NCBI RefSeq assembly: GCF_014203355.1
Contig: NZ_JACHIR010000001.1
Coordinates: 620,001-684,000 of the forward strand
DNA length: 64,000 nucleotides
Reading direction: 5' to 3'
Source of the DNA: Kutzneria kofuensis
GTDB lineage: Bacteria; Actinomycetota; Actinomycetes; Mycobacteriales; Pseudonocardiaceae
This document shows positions 1 through 9,033 of this stretch, piece after piece (position 1 is the stretch's first letter; the number at the start of each line of letters is the position of its first letter). A program made the translations under genes and the position numbers. The notes beneath the pieces were generated by a model. It saw nothing but the letters and a program-made list of their open reading frames with translations, was not told the DNA's origin and searched no databases.

Positions 1-1
1 G

Positions 2-568
2 ATCAGGGACCGCCGTCAACCAAACGCAGGCTGGATCGTGGGCACGGCAGTGGCGGTGGGCGGGCTGTGCCTGCTGGCCTTCGCAACCACCAGCGTCACG
101 TTCTCCCTTGCGGGGCTGGGACTCTCGGTCCTGGCGGCGGCCTTTTTCAGCCTGCAGGCCGTATCCATCCAGGAATTGACCCAGAGGCACGATGACGCGA
201 CGGCGCTGACGGGGATCTTCGCGCTCGGGGCGGTGCTGATGACGCCGGTGATCATCGGCACGGCGACGGCGAAACTCCTGACACCACAGGGGATCGCCGG
301 AATCGCCTACCTGGGCGTGGTGACGACGGGGATGTCGTACTGGCTGTTCGCCCGGGGCATCAGGCACATCGGCGCGGCGGCAGCGGTGACGATCACGCTG
401 CTGGAGCCGGCGGCCGCGGCGGTGATCGCGGCGCTGTTGCTGCACGAGACGTTGTCGACCGGCCAGTGGGCGGGGATCGTGCTGATCGGCGTAGCGATCA
501 CGATCACCGGCCGCACCAGCCGGTCGACGGCGGAACCAGAACTCAGTTCGGCTGCGGCGGGATCCTGA
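2..568 (+). CDS. EamA/DMT-family transporter, 5' end cut by window edge
   Basis: Inner-membrane drug/metabolite exporter of the EamA (RhaT/YdcZ-like) family; substrate unknown. The frame is open from the first bases, so the N-terminal half lies outside the window. The visible 188 residues hold about six hydrophobic helices, and the last pair has the typical EamA ending (LEPAAAAVIAALLLHE, then WAGIVLIGVAITITG). A GTG at 38 is an internal codon, not the start, because the hydrophobic frame continues upstream. The last 26 nt overlap the end of the convergent stress-protein gene. Confidence 0.85.
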   Translation: MRDRRQPNAGWIVGTAVAVGGLCLLAFATTSVTFSLAGLGLSVLAAAFFSLQAVSIQELTQRHDDATALTGIFALGAVLMTPVIIGTATAKLLTPQGIAGIAYLGVVTTGMSYWLFARGIRHIGAAAAVTITLLEPAAAAVIAALLLHETLSTGQWAGIVLIGVAITITGRTSRSTAEPELSSAAAGS

Positions 569-1085
569 TCCCGGGCCGCCCGGCCGACGCGGCGGCCTTG
601 GCGATCCGGGTCCCGACCTCCTTGCCGATGCGTGCCGCCCGACCGGGGCCGGGCAGCGTCAGCGCGGGCGGCATGACCACCACGGGACAACCGACGTGGT
701 ACATCAACCGGTGCGCCAGTAAAGTGTTCGCCTTCAGGTCGGTGCGCCGGGGAGCGTCGAGCACGAGCATCAACGCGCCCTCGCTTTCCTTCAGCAGCAC
801 CGAAACGGGCGTCCCCTTCACCAGCCGGCACTCCACCTTGGCGTCCTCGCCCAAGGCGGCGGCCACGTCGGCACGCAGCTTCTCCTCGCCCTCGGCGAAC
901 ACCGCGTCCACGTCCCGGCTGACGGCCGGCGGGTGTACACCGGGCGCGCTCGGCGGGCGAGGAGCCCGCCAGGCGCGGACGGCGACCAACCCGCACCGCC
1001 GGCGCCGCGCCTCGTCGGCCGCCCACCGCAGCGCGGTCGGCGATCCACTGCGGACACTCACGCCCACGACGATGAAATCAGCCAC
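543..1085 (-). CDS. Universal stress protein (UspA family)
   Basis: Single-domain Usp-fold protein of 180 residues, probably a cytoplasmic nucleotide-binding stress protein. The N-terminus (FIVVGVSVRSGSPTALRWA) is the usual first strand and helix of Usp proteins, and the C-terminal half keeps the VGCPVVVMPP strand that ends the fold. The ATP-binding G-2x-G-9x-G(S/T) motif is not clean, so it may be a non-ATP-binding type. The GTG start follows a strong AGGAGG. It lies 25 bp downstream of the MFS carrier on the same strand and is probably cotranscribed. About 35 residues past the Usp fold are basic and probably disordered. Confidence 0.75.
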   Translation of the reverse strand: MADFIVVGVSVRSGSPTALRWAADEARRRRCGLVAVRAWRAPRPPSAPGVHPPAVSRDVDAVFAEGEEKLRADVAAALGEDAKVECRLVKGTPVSVLLKESEGALMLVLDAPRRTDLKANTLLAHRLMYHVGCPVVVMPPALTLPGPGRAARIGKEVGTRIAKAAASAGRPGIRIPPQPN

Positions 1086-1110
1086 GGCTACCTCCTCGTC
1101 GTCGCGGATC

Positions 1111-2568
1111 CTAGCGGGCTTCCTGCGCCGGCGCCTTGGACAGCGGATCGGCCACGTCCTCCAGCGACTGCCCCTCGGCGTTGACGCCGAAGAACCAGGC
1201 GATCAGCCCGCCCAGGATCATGATCCCGGCGCCGAAGTAGTAGCCGATGGTCAGCGGCCCGCGCTCGGTGCCCTCGCCGACCAGCGCGCCGAACACCGTG
1301 GGCGCGATGGCGCCGGCGACCTGGCCGATGGCGAAGAAGTACGAGATCGCCTGCCCCCGCAGCTCCAGCGGGAAGATCTCGCTCACCGTCAGGTACGCCG
1401 ACGATGCGCCCGCGGAGGCGAAGAAGAACGACACGCACCAGAAGATCGTCTGGGTGGTCGCGGTCAGCGAGCCGGCGCTGAACAGGGCCGCCGAGACCGC
1501 GAGCACGATGCCGGCGAAGCCGTAGGTGCCGAGGATCATCTTGCGCCGACCGACGGTGTCGAAGAACGGTCCGAGAATGAGCGGCCCCAGCAGGTTCCCC
1601 ACCGCGAACGGGAAGAAGTACCAGGACGTGTCGCTGTCACTGATGTGGTAGAAGTTGTGCAGCACCAACGCATACGTGAAGAAGATGGCGTTGTACAGGA
1701 ACGACTGCGTGACCATCATCGAGAAGCCGAGGAAGGACCGCTTCGGGTACTTCTTCAGGAAGATCGCGGACACGGTGCGGAAGCCCAGCCGCGGCGCCTC
1801 CACGATCGACATCGCCTTCTCCGGCGGCACGGGCGTCAGCGTCACGCCCTCCCGCTGCACCCCGGCCTCGATCTCGTCGACGGTCTTCTCCGCCTCGGCC
1901 AGCCGGCCGTGCGTCATCAGCCACCGCGGGCTCTCCGGGATGTGCCGGCGCAGGTAGATGATGATCAGACCGAGCACCGGGCCGATGAAGAAGCCGATCC
2001 GCCAGCCCCAGTCCACCGGCAGGAAGCTCGGGTTGAGCAGGAACAGGTTGGCGGTGGCGCCGATCATCGCGCCGCCCCAGTACGTGCCGTTGACGGCGAT
2101 GTCGACGCGGCCCCGGTAGCGGGACGGGATCAGCTCGTCGATGGCGGAGTTGATCGCCGTGTACTCGCCGCCGATGCCCAGGCCGGCGATGAACCGGAAG
2201 ATGTAGAGGAACCAGACGCTGAACGAGAAGCCGGCGATGCCGCTGGCCACCAGGTAGATCGCCAGGGTCAGGATGAACAGCCGTTTCCGGCCGATCTTGT
2301 CGGTGAGCCGGCCGAAGTACAGCGCGCCGACCACCTGCCCGATCAGGTAGATGGTGCCGGTGAAGCCGACCTCGACCGAGCTCATGTGCAGCGTCTGCTG
2401 GTAGCCGGCGGCGGAGACGATCTGGATCTCGAGGCCGTCCAGGATCCAGGACACGCCCAGGCCGATCACGATCGACCAGTGGAACCGGGTCCAGGGCAGC
2501 CGGTCCATTCGGGCGGGAACGAGGCTCACCTGGGGGGTCGCCGTGCCGGCGGGACTGGCAGCTGTCAT
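1111..2568 (-). CDS. MFS transporter, sugar-porter-like
   Basis: Twelve-helix secondary carrier of 485 residues in the cytoplasmic membrane. It shows the MFS motif A between helices 2 and 3 (GRLTDKIGRKR), the sugar-porter loop motif PESPRWL after helix 6, and an IPSRYRGRV motif typical of the metabolite:proton symporter/sugar porter branch. The substrate cannot be read from sequence. The ATG is preceded by GGGAGAATTCC, a good ribosome site. It heads a small operon with the stress protein gene. Confidence 0.85.
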   Translation of the reverse strand: MTAASPAGTATPQVSLVPARMDRLPWTRFHWSIVIGLGVSWILDGLEIQIVSAAGYQQTLHMSSVEVGFTGTIYLIGQVVGALYFGRLTDKIGRKRLFILTLAIYLVASGIAGFSFSVWFLYIFRFIAGLGIGGEYTAINSAIDELIPSRYRGRVDIAVNGTYWGGAMIGATANLFLLNPSFLPVDWGWRIGFFIGPVLGLIIIYLRRHIPESPRWLMTHGRLAEAEKTVDEIEAGVQREGVTLTPVPPEKAMSIVEAPRLGFRTVSAIFLKKYPKRSFLGFSMMVTQSFLYNAIFFTYALVLHNFYHISDSDTSWYFFPFAVGNLLGPLILGPFFDTVGRRKMILGTYGFAGIVLAVSAALFSAGSLTATTQTIFWCVSFFFASAGASSAYLTVSEIFPLELRGQAISYFFAIGQVAGAIAPTVFGALVGEGTERGPLTIGYYFGAGIMILGGLIAWFFGVNAEGQSLEDVADPLSKAPAQEAR

Positions 2569-2946
2569 GGAATTCTCCCGATGTCGCGTGCGTTGCCGAA
2601 ACGTTCGCGCACATGTGGCCGGCGGGTTACGAGCAGGTTAGAGATCTACCGCCAAAACCGGCGGTCCGCAACCGGTAAGAGGCGTGAAAGTCCGGCATGG
2701 TCACAGTTCTCGGCCCAGGTCACGCTGCCGGCGCGGGCGCTCACCCCGCGCGCACGCGAGGGTTTCAAACCTGGTCGGGACAATTGTCACGGTGTTGTTG
2801 CCTGAAACGCCACGGGCAGGCCGAATCGGTGGTGTACTGCCGGATCGAGGAATGCGTCGGCGGCGGCCACGTGACCGTCCCGGACGGACACGACGTCGAC
2901 CGCGCCGCGACTCCGGCCCCCGCTGGCAGCGACCGCCACGCCGTGT
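2569..2946. other. Intergenic region with a degraded fragment
   Basis: These 378 bases separate two reverse-strand MFS genes. The part near 2569-2780 should hold the promoter of the downstream MFS gene, but no convincing -35/-10 pair was recognised. The part at 2787-2945 holds a short protein-like remnant, listed separately. Confidence 0.5.
2787..2945 (-). pseudogene. Possible C-terminal fragment of an NTF2/SnoaL-like protein
   Basis: A reverse-strand frame of about 50 codons starts right behind the stop of the 2947-4182 carrier. It encodes a stretch (VDVVSVRDGHVAAADAFLD) that resembles the last strands of NTF2/SnoaL-fold proteins, where a 'vrdGrIa.id.flDp' pattern is common. No N-terminal part is present. 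It may be the tail of a lost gene or a short unannotated peptide. This rests on motif resemblance only. Confidence 0.3.
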
Positions 2947-4182
2947 TCACTCGTCGGCCGATGGGGCCCGGTACGCGGCGAAACCGGGGAGCTTTCGCCA
3001 CAACAGGACCGCGCCGGCGATGGTGGACAACCCGCCGATCACGGCGCTGAGGCCGGGTGTGGTGAGCGAAGCGATCGCGCCGGCGCGGAAGTTGCCCAGC
3101 TGCGAGCCGCCGAAGCCGACGACGTACTCGGCCGCGCCGATTCGGCTGCGGTACCGGTCGGGCGTGGCCACCTGAAGCATGGTGGTCCGGAACACGACGC
3201 TGATCACGTCGCACGCTCCCCCGACGACCAGCAGCGCGACCGACAGCCAGAGCGCGGTCGACACACCGAAGCCGATGAGCGTGACCGCCCAGCCGACGCC
3301 GGCGAGCAGCATCGCGCGGCCCTGCCGCGACACGTGTCCGACCGGGCCGGACAGCGCCGAGCCGAGAACGCCGCCGATCGCCGGTGCGGCGTTGAGCAGG
3401 CCCAGGGTCTCCGGGCCGCCGCCGAACAACGCCGCGTTGACGGCCGGGAACAGGGCGAACGGCGCACCGAGGACCATCGCGAACAGGTCGGCCAGCACCG
3501 CACCGGTCAGCACCGACGAGCCCCCGATGAAGCCGACGGCGGCCACGACCGCCTTCATCCCGGGCTTGGCCAGCGTGCCCTCGGGCGGCATCGGCGGCAG
3601 CCGGAACACGCCGTACAGCGCGGCGCCGAAGCTGATCGCGTCGATCAGGTAGCACGCCTTGAGGCCCCCGACCGCCGCGACCAGGCCCGCCAGCAGCGGG
3701 CCGACGGTGTTGCTGAGGTGCATGGTCATCATGTTCAGCGCGGCGCCGGCCGGCAGCAGGGCGGCCGGCAGCAGGCGCGGCGTGAACGTCCGGCGGGCCG
3801 GCACGTTGATCGACACGACCAGCGCCTCGACCACCGTGAGCACGTACAGCAGCCAGAGCTGGCGTAGGTCGAGGAACGCCTGCACGGCGAACAGGCCGGA
3901 GACGACGGCGAGCACGGCGCTGGTGACCAGCACCAGCTTGCGGCGGTCCACGGCGTCGCCGATGCTGCCGGCGAGCATGCCGAGGGCGATCGCCGGGACC
4001 GCGGAGCACAGCCCGACGGCGCCGACCGCGAGCGAGCTGCCGGTCAGGGTGAAGACCTGGTAGGTGACGGCGAACAGGGTCATCTGGGTGCCGATGGCCG
4101 ACAGCCCGGAACCGATCCAGTAACGCCGGAACGCCGGGGAGGTGCGCAGTGGGGCGGCATCTACCAGCAGGCGCCGGGGCAT
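2947..4182 (-). CDS. MFS transporter (EntS/MFS_3-like)
   Basis: Membrane exporter of 411 residues of the enterobactin-exporter-like MFS branch, recognised from the N-terminal layout (FRRYWIGSGLSAIGTQMTLFAVTYQVF), an SIGDAVDRRKLVL loop in the motif A position and twelve hydrophobic segments. The reading frame is open far upstream, but the ATG at 4182 (MPRRLLVDAAPLR) fits the family length and leaves a 78-bp divergent spacer to the DUF427 gene. Substrate unknown. Confidence 0.8.
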   Translation of the reverse strand: MPRRLLVDAAPLRTSPAFRRYWIGSGLSAIGTQMTLFAVTYQVFTLTGSSLAVGAVGLCSAVPAIALGMLAGSIGDAVDRRKLVLVTSAVLAVVSGLFAVQAFLDLRQLWLLYVLTVVEALVVSINVPARRTFTPRLLPAALLPAGAALNMMTMHLSNTVGPLLAGLVAAVGGLKACYLIDAISFGAALYGVFRLPPMPPEGTLAKPGMKAVVAAVGFIGGSSVLTGAVLADLFAMVLGAPFALFPAVNAALFGGGPETLGLLNAAPAIGGVLGSALSGPVGHVSRQGRAMLLAGVGWAVTLIGFGVSTALWLSVALLVVGGACDVISVVFRTTMLQVATPDRYRSRIGAAEYVVGFGGSQLGNFRAGAIASLTTPGLSAVIGGLSTIAGAVLLWRKLPGFAAYRAPSADE

Positions 4183-4260
4183 GGTCACCGGGCCGAGCGT
4201 ATCGACGACCCGAGCGGCACACGACGGAATTACCCAGGCCGGGGCGCGGTTGACCGAGGT

Positions 4261-4551
4261 ATGAAGGCAACGATCAACGGCCGCGTCGTGGCCGAGGCGC
4301 CCGAGTCCGAGCTGGTCTCCATCGAGGGCAACTGGTACTTCCCGCCGTCGTCCATCGCGGACGGTGCGCTCGACGACAGCGCGACGCCGTACACTTGCCC
4401 GTGGAAGGGCGTGGCCCAGTACCACGACGTCGCCGGCCAGTCCGACGCCGCCTGGAGCTACCCGCAACCGCCGTCGTCCGCGGTCACCCGGGTGGGCAAG
4501 GACTTCGGCGGCTACGTCGCGTTCGACCGACGCTACGTCGAGGTCAGCTGA
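4261..4551 (+). CDS. DUF427 domain-containing protein
   Basis: Small protein of 96 residues that is a complete DUF427 domain, a beta-rich fold of unknown function common in actinobacteria. Recognisable features are the start (MKATINGRVVAEAPES), the aromatic NWYFPPSSI segment, the TPYTCPWKG motif with its conserved Cys, and the closing GYVAFDRRYVEV. The last 8 nt overlap the end of the convergent E1-like gene. No function can be assigned. Confidence 0.85.
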   Translation: MKATINGRVVAEAPESELVSIEGNWYFPPSSIADGALDDSATPYTCPWKGVAQYHDVAGQSDAAWSYPQPPSSAVTRVGKDFGGYVAFDRRYVEVS

Positions 4552-6814
4552 GGTCGAGCGCCGCGCGCACGATGCTGTCGGCGTCGAGGCCGTGGTAGCG
4601 GTAGACGTCCTCCAGCGAGCCGGCCTGGCCGAACTTGGTGACGCCGAGCGAGGCCGACGGCACCCGGTTGACGGTGGCCAGGAAAGCAAGCGTGTGCGGA
4701 TGACCGTCCAGAACGGTCACCAGCGGCGTCGGGCGCAGCACCTGGTCCAGGATCCAGGACGGGGCGTCGGCGAGACCCCGCTTCGCCTGCTGCGCCTGGA
4801 AGAGCAGGCCCGGACTGGTCACGCAGACCACATCCGCCTCGATGCCGACCTGCTCCAATCGCTCGGCGGCCTGCAGCGCCTCCGGCACCACCGCGCCCAT
4901 CGCGGCGATCGTGATCGTCGGATTCTCCTTGCGCCGCAAGGAGTACGCGCCGGCCACGACCTGCCGGCGGCGGCGTTCGCGGGCGGCCAGGTCCGTCGGC
5001 ACGTCCGCCAACGTCTGGTCCACCGGGCGGGTGGACAGCCTCAGGTAGGCCGAGGTTCCGTCCGGCTTGCCGAGTTTGGCCAGGCTGGCCAACAGGGTCC
5101 ACTCGGCGTCGATCGCGAACGCCGGCTCGTACGTGATGCAGCCGGGCTGTTCCAGGCCGATCGACGGAGTGGTGATGGACTGGTGCGCACCGCCCTCCGG
5201 GGCCAGCGTGACCCCGGACGGTGTGCCGACCAGAATGGACTGTCCGCCGGCGTAGATGCCGAAGGACCACGGTTCCAGGGCGCGGGAGACGAACGGGTCG
5301 TAGAGGACGCCGATCGGCAGCAGCGGCTCGCCCCAGCGGCTCCACGTCGCGCCGAGCTCGCCGATCAGGCCGACCAGGTTGGTCTCCGCGATGCCGAGCT
5401 CGATGTGTTGTCCGCCGGGGCTTTCCCGCCAGTGCAGGATCGTGTCGGCGTCGTCGGCGAACCAGTCGACGCGTTCGCGCGGGGACCACACGCCGACCTT
5501 GTTCACCCAGCCGCCGAGATTGGTGCTGGAGCTGACGTCCGGGCTGACCGTGACCACGCGTCTGGCCGCTTCCGGGGCGCGGCGGGTCAGATCCAGCAGT
5601 GCGCGGCCGAGCGCCGCTTGCGTTGTGGTCGTGCCGTTCTGCGTGCGGCCGAGATCGAGCGGGATCTCCGGCGGCTCGGTCATCTTGACGTCGTTGCGCC
5701 GCAACCTGTTCGCCGTCTCCGAGCACATCATGGCCGCGTCCGAGCCGGCCGGGAACGGCTGCCAGGGCCGGTCGACGTCCGTGCCGAGACGCTGCGCGAG
5801 CTCCGCGAACTGCTCCGGGGTCAGCAGGGACGAGTGGTTCTGCGGGTGGCCCTGCGTCGGCAGCCCGTTGCCCTTCACGGTGTACGCGAAGATCACCGTC
5901 GGTCGGGTGTCGTCGATCTGCTCGAACGCGCCGTCCAGCGCGGCCAGGTCGTGGCCGCCGAGGTTGCGGATCGCCGCCAGCAGCGTCCCGTCGTCCACAT
6001 CGGACAGCAGGTCGGCGACGTCCGGATCGCCCGCGGGCAGGCGCTCCCGCAGCTGCGCGGCGTCACAGCGGAGCAGGCGCTGGTACTCGGGGTTGGGCAT
6101 CTTGTCGATGCGGTCGCGCAGGGCCGGGCCGCCGGGGCGGGCGAACAGTTCCTCCAGCAGGTTCCCGTACTTGAGGGTGATCACCTGCCAGCCGGCGCCG
6201 GCGAACATGTCGCGCAGCCGGTCCGCGGCCATCTGCGGCACGACCCGGTCCAGCGACTGCCGGTTCAGGTCGACGATCCAGACGATCTCGCCGAGTTCGG
6301 CGACCGACGGGTCGAGCACCGCCTCCCAGACCGCGCCCTCGTCCAGCTCCGCGTCGCCGAGCAGCGAGTACTGGCGGCCACTGCCCGCTCCCACGTAGCG
6401 ACGGGCGATGGCGCCCCAGATCGGGGCGGTCGCGCCGATGCCGACCGAGCCCGTCGAGTAGTCCACCGGGTCCGGGTCCTTGGACCGGCTCGGGTAGCTC
6501 TGCAGGCCACCGAAGGCGCGCAGCGTCGTCAGATAGGACTCGTCCAGCTCGCCGAGCAGGTAGTTGATCGCGTGCAGCACCGGCGAGGCGTGCGGCTTGA
6601 CCGAGACCCGGTCCTCCGGGCGGAGGTGCCGGAACCACAGCGACGTCATGATCGACACCATTGAGGCGCTGGATGCCTGATGTCCGCCCACCTTGAGGCC
6701 GGAGGTGTTGGGGCGCACGAGGTTCGCGTGGTGGATCACGGCCGTGGACAGCCACAGCACGCGCCGTTCGATCTCGGTCAGCACCGCCAGCGCCGCCGGG
6801 CTCTGCCTGGTCAT
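4544..6814 (-). CDS. AceE-like thiamine-diphosphate enzyme (E1/transketolase family)
   Basis: Cytoplasmic ThDP-dependent enzyme of 756 residues related to homodimeric pyruvate dehydrogenase E1 (AceE) and transketolases. The N-terminal half has the cofactor motif GDAELDEGAVWEA followed by VDLNRQSLD, matching the GDGEMDE...NLQRLD pattern of AceE. The middle has the pyrimidine-domain Glu segment (IELGIAETNLVGLIGELG), and a transketolase C-terminal domain follows. It is over 100 residues shorter than AceE and no E2 or E3 gene is nearby, so a stand-alone role is likely and the substrate is uncertain. The ATG at 6814 has GGAGGGTGGCG upstream. A divergent Lrp gene suggests amino-acid-responsive control. 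Confidence 0.8.
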   Translation of the reverse strand: MTRQSPAALAVLTEIERRVLWLSTAVIHHANLVRPNTSGLKVGGHQASSASMVSIMTSLWFRHLRPEDRVSVKPHASPVLHAINYLLGELDESYLTTLRAFGGLQSYPSRSKDPDPVDYSTGSVGIGATAPIWGAIARRYVGAGSGRQYSLLGDAELDEGAVWEAVLDPSVAELGEIVWIVDLNRQSLDRVVPQMAADRLRDMFAGAGWQVITLKYGNLLEELFARPGGPALRDRIDKMPNPEYQRLLRCDAAQLRERLPAGDPDVADLLSDVDDGTLLAAIRNLGGHDLAALDGAFEQIDDTRPTVIFAYTVKGNGLPTQGHPQNHSSLLTPEQFAELAQRLGTDVDRPWQPFPAGSDAAMMCSETANRLRRNDVKMTEPPEIPLDLGRTQNGTTTTQAALGRALLDLTRRAPEAARRVVTVSPDVSSSTNLGGWVNKVGVWSPRERVDWFADDADTILHWRESPGGQHIELGIAETNLVGLIGELGATWSRWGEPLLPIGVLYDPFVSRALEPWSFGIYAGGQSILVGTPSGVTLAPEGGAHQSITTPSIGLEQPGCITYEPAFAIDAEWTLLASLAKLGKPDGTSAYLRLSTRPVDQTLADVPTDLAARERRRRQVVAGAYSLRRKENPTITIAAMGAVVPEALQAAERLEQVGIEADVVCVTSPGLLFQAQQAKRGLADAPSWILDQVLRPTPLVTVLDGHPHTLAFLATVNRVPSASLGVTKFGQAGSLEDVYRYHGLDADSIVRAALDLS

Positions 6815-6827
6815 CTCGCCACCCTCC

Positions 6828-6844
6828 GCACGTGCACAACGTGC
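6828..6844. promoter_or_regulatory. Inverted repeat in the E1/Lrp divergent promoter
   Basis: GCACGT at 6828-6833 and ACGTGC at 6839-6844 form a 6-5-6 inverted repeat 14 bp upstream of the E1-like start codon, within the divergent spacer shared with the Lrp gene. Lrp-type regulators commonly bind such palindromes near their own genes. Assignment is by position only. Confidence 0.35.
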
Positions 6845-6944
6845 TGAAATGACAGCATCGGCGCTCACGACGCACAATGTGGATGCCGCAGATTGAGCAG
6901 ATCGCACAAACCCGCCCCCGAGCGGACCGGCGAAAGCGAGCAGA

Positions 6945-7421
6945 GTGCGCAACGACGACCGCTTCGACCAGACCGACCTGCGCCTGCTGCACGCGCTGGC
7001 CGAGCAGCCCCGGGCCACCGCGGTGGCGTTGGCCGAGCAGACCGGGCTGTCCCGCAACACCGTGCAGGCGCGGCTGCTCCGGCTCGAACAGCCCGGCGTG
7101 CTGGACACCTTCGAACGCCGCATTCCGCCCCGTGCCCTGGGCTATCCGCTGACGGCGTTCGTGATGATGGTCGTGACCCAGCAGCGACTCGACGAGGTCG
7201 CCGCCGCGCTGGCGGACGTGCCCGAGGTGCTGCAGGTGCACGGCATCAGCGGCCAGCCCGATCTGTTCGTGCACGTCGTCGCCCAGGACGGCGACGACCT
7301 GTACCGCATCGCCGGCCTGATGCTCGCGATTCCCGGGGTGGAGCGGACCAGCACCGCGCTGGTGATGCGGGAGCTCGTGAGCTACCGGATCAGTCCGCTG
7401 CTCGACCGGCGTTCGCGTTGA
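6945..7421 (+). CDS. Lrp/AsnC-family transcriptional regulator
   Basis: DNA-binding regulator of 158 residues. Residues 1-60 are the AsnC helix-turn-helix (DQTDLRLLHALAEQPRATAV, then LSRNTVQARLLRLEQPGVL), and the rest is the RAM ligand-binding/oligomerisation domain (GISGQPDLFVHVVAQDGDDLYRI). GTG start. Transcribed away from the AceE-like gene across a 130-bp spacer, which makes that gene its most likely target. The effector is probably an amino acid or related metabolite, inferred from the family. Confidence 0.9.
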   Translation: MRNDDRFDQTDLRLLHALAEQPRATAVALAEQTGLSRNTVQARLLRLEQPGVLDTFERRIPPRALGYPLTAFVMMVVTQQRLDEVAAALADVPEVLQVHGISGQPDLFVHVVAQDGDDLYRIAGLMLAIPGVERTSTALVMRELVSYRISPLLDRRSR

Positions 7422-7484
7422 CCACGGCCCAGGCGGCGTCCGGATCAAGCAGGGACTCGACCTCAACAGCGTGCCGCCGACGCG

Positions 7485-8312
7485 TCAGTCGGCCCGCGCC
7501 TGCCGGATTCCGTGCACCACCACGTAAACCAACGACACGGTGGTGAGCAGCTCGGCCCAGAAGAACGCGCCGTAGTCGATCAGACCGCCGATCGGCGGCG
7601 AGCCGGGCGCGGCGTTGCGGAAGCCGACCAGCGCGAACAGGGTGGCCGCCATCCAGCCCATCGCCGGCCACACCAGGCCCATCCGCTTCGACACGATGGT
7701 CAGCGCCGCGCCGAGCACCGCCAGCGCGAGCGCCCACATCGCGATCATCAGGAACCAGGCCAGCACCGACGAGCTGAACGACCGGCCGGCGACGACGTTC
7801 GCCTTCAGCAGACCGGTGCGCCACTCGGCGTCGTCCGCCTTGGCCGTGAACAGCGCGTCGTAGCCGCGGAACCGCAGCGACAGCGGCACATCCTGGTCGC
7901 CTGCCGTGACGTAGAAGCCGATCCCGGCCGCGTAGCTGTCGAACGGGTAGGAGGACACCAGGCCGTCGTCGACGCCCATCCGCACGTCCTGCAGCGAGAC
8001 GCGGTCGTGTGCCTTGAACCGCAGCACCCCACTGGTCAGCGACGAGGTTTCGACTTCGATGTCCTTGGCGGGAATGTCGTCGGCGCCGTCCGCGAGGGCC
8101 CCGTGCAGCACCGGGATGATCCGCAGGTCCAGCTCCCGGGCCGTGACGTCCACCCGTTGCAGCGTCACGTCCAGCTCGACCCGGTTGCCGTCCTCGCTGC
8201 CGACGACGTAGTCGATCTTGCGACTGCCGGTGTCGATCTGGAACCCGACGATGCCGCCGGCCGCCAACACCGCGATCACCACCCCGACCGCGACGATCCG
8301 AACCTTCCTCAC
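7485..8312 (-). CDS. DUF4436 family membrane protein
   Basis: Protein of 275 residues with an N-terminal membrane anchor (VGVVIAVLAAGGIVGFQI), an extracytoplasmic beta-rich domain of about 150 residues and three C-terminal transmembrane helices (residues about 175-265). This layout, together with the YPFDSYAAGIGFYV segment, matches the DUF4436 family of actinobacteria. Function unknown. It converges on the Lrp gene with a 63-bp gap. Confidence 0.75.
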   Translation of the reverse strand: MRKVRIVAVGVVIAVLAAGGIVGFQIDTGSRKIDYVVGSEDGNRVELDVTLQRVDVTARELDLRIIPVLHGALADGADDIPAKDIEVETSSLTSGVLRFKAHDRVSLQDVRMGVDDGLVSSYPFDSYAAGIGFYVTAGDQDVPLSLRFRGYDALFTAKADDAEWRTGLLKANVVAGRSFSSSVLAWFLMIAMWALALAVLGAALTIVSKRMGLVWPAMGWMAATLFALVGFRNAAPGSPPIGGLIDYGAFFWAELLTTVSLVYVVVHGIRQARAD

Positions 8313-8355
8313 CCGCCGTCACGCTAGGCGAGACGGCGGGCGGCGGCACGGCGAT

Positions 8356-9015
8356 TCACCTGTTGGTGTCGCCCAGGAACTCCGCGACGACGGCGGCGAA
8401 CTCGTCCGACCGGGTCTCGTGCACGAGATGGCCGGCGTCGATCGTCACGAGCGTGGCGGCCGGCATCAACTCCGCCATGGCGGCGATCTCGTGCTGCGGG
8501 AGATGACTTCGCTCGCCGCCGGCGACGACGAGCGTCGGTGTGGTGATCCCGGCCAGCCGGCGCGGCCAGTCGGGCCCCGGGTCGTTCAGCTCGGCGATGA
8601 TCCGTGGCCGCAGCTCCCAGTCGTAGTCCAACTCGCCCTCGGGCCGCGGCGGCAGCCGCAAGCCCAGCGGAACCGGCGGGGGTGCCTCCTCCAACACCAT
8701 CGCGGCCACCCGCGTCGGATGCTTCTCGGCGTAACGGTAGGCGGCGACGCCGCCCATGGAATGCCCGACGAGCACGGCCCGCTCGACACCGAACGCGTCG
8801 AGCAGGCCGTGCAGGTCATCGGCGAACAGGTCGAAGGAGTAGTCGTCGGCACGCGGACTCCGGCCGTGACCACGCTGATCTGGCGCGACAACGTGCCAGC
8901 GGTCAGCGAAGCTTGCGGCGAACTCCCGCCAGGTGCTTCCGTTCGCCGACGCACCGTGCAACAGGACCATTGCCGGCGCGGCGGGCGAACCCCAGGTGCG
9001 AGTGAACAGATCCAC
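8356..9015 (-). CDS. Alpha/beta hydrolase
   Basis: Cytoplasmic serine hydrolase of 219 residues, short for the fold. The oxyanion loop is VLLHGASANGSTW, the nucleophile elbow GHSMGG, and the catalytic His lies near the C-terminus (IDAGHLVHET). PDQRGHGRSPRAD is the typical strand-4 motif. The cap domain is small, so a small ester or lactone substrate is plausible, but none can be named. It starts 18 bp after the end of the lipase gene on the same strand and may form an operon with it. Confidence 0.85.
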   Translation of the reverse strand: MDLFTRTWGSPAAPAMVLLHGASANGSTWREFAASFADRWHVVAPDQRGHGRSPRADDYSFDLFADDLHGLLDAFGVERAVLVGHSMGGVAAYRYAEKHPTRVAAMVLEEAPPPVPLGLRLPPRPEGELDYDWELRPRIIAELNDPGPDWPRRLAGITTPTLVVAGGERSHLPQHEIAAMAELMPAATLVTIDAGHLVHETRSDEFAAVVAEFLGDTNR

Positions 9016-9033
9016 CCGCCCTGACTATCACGG

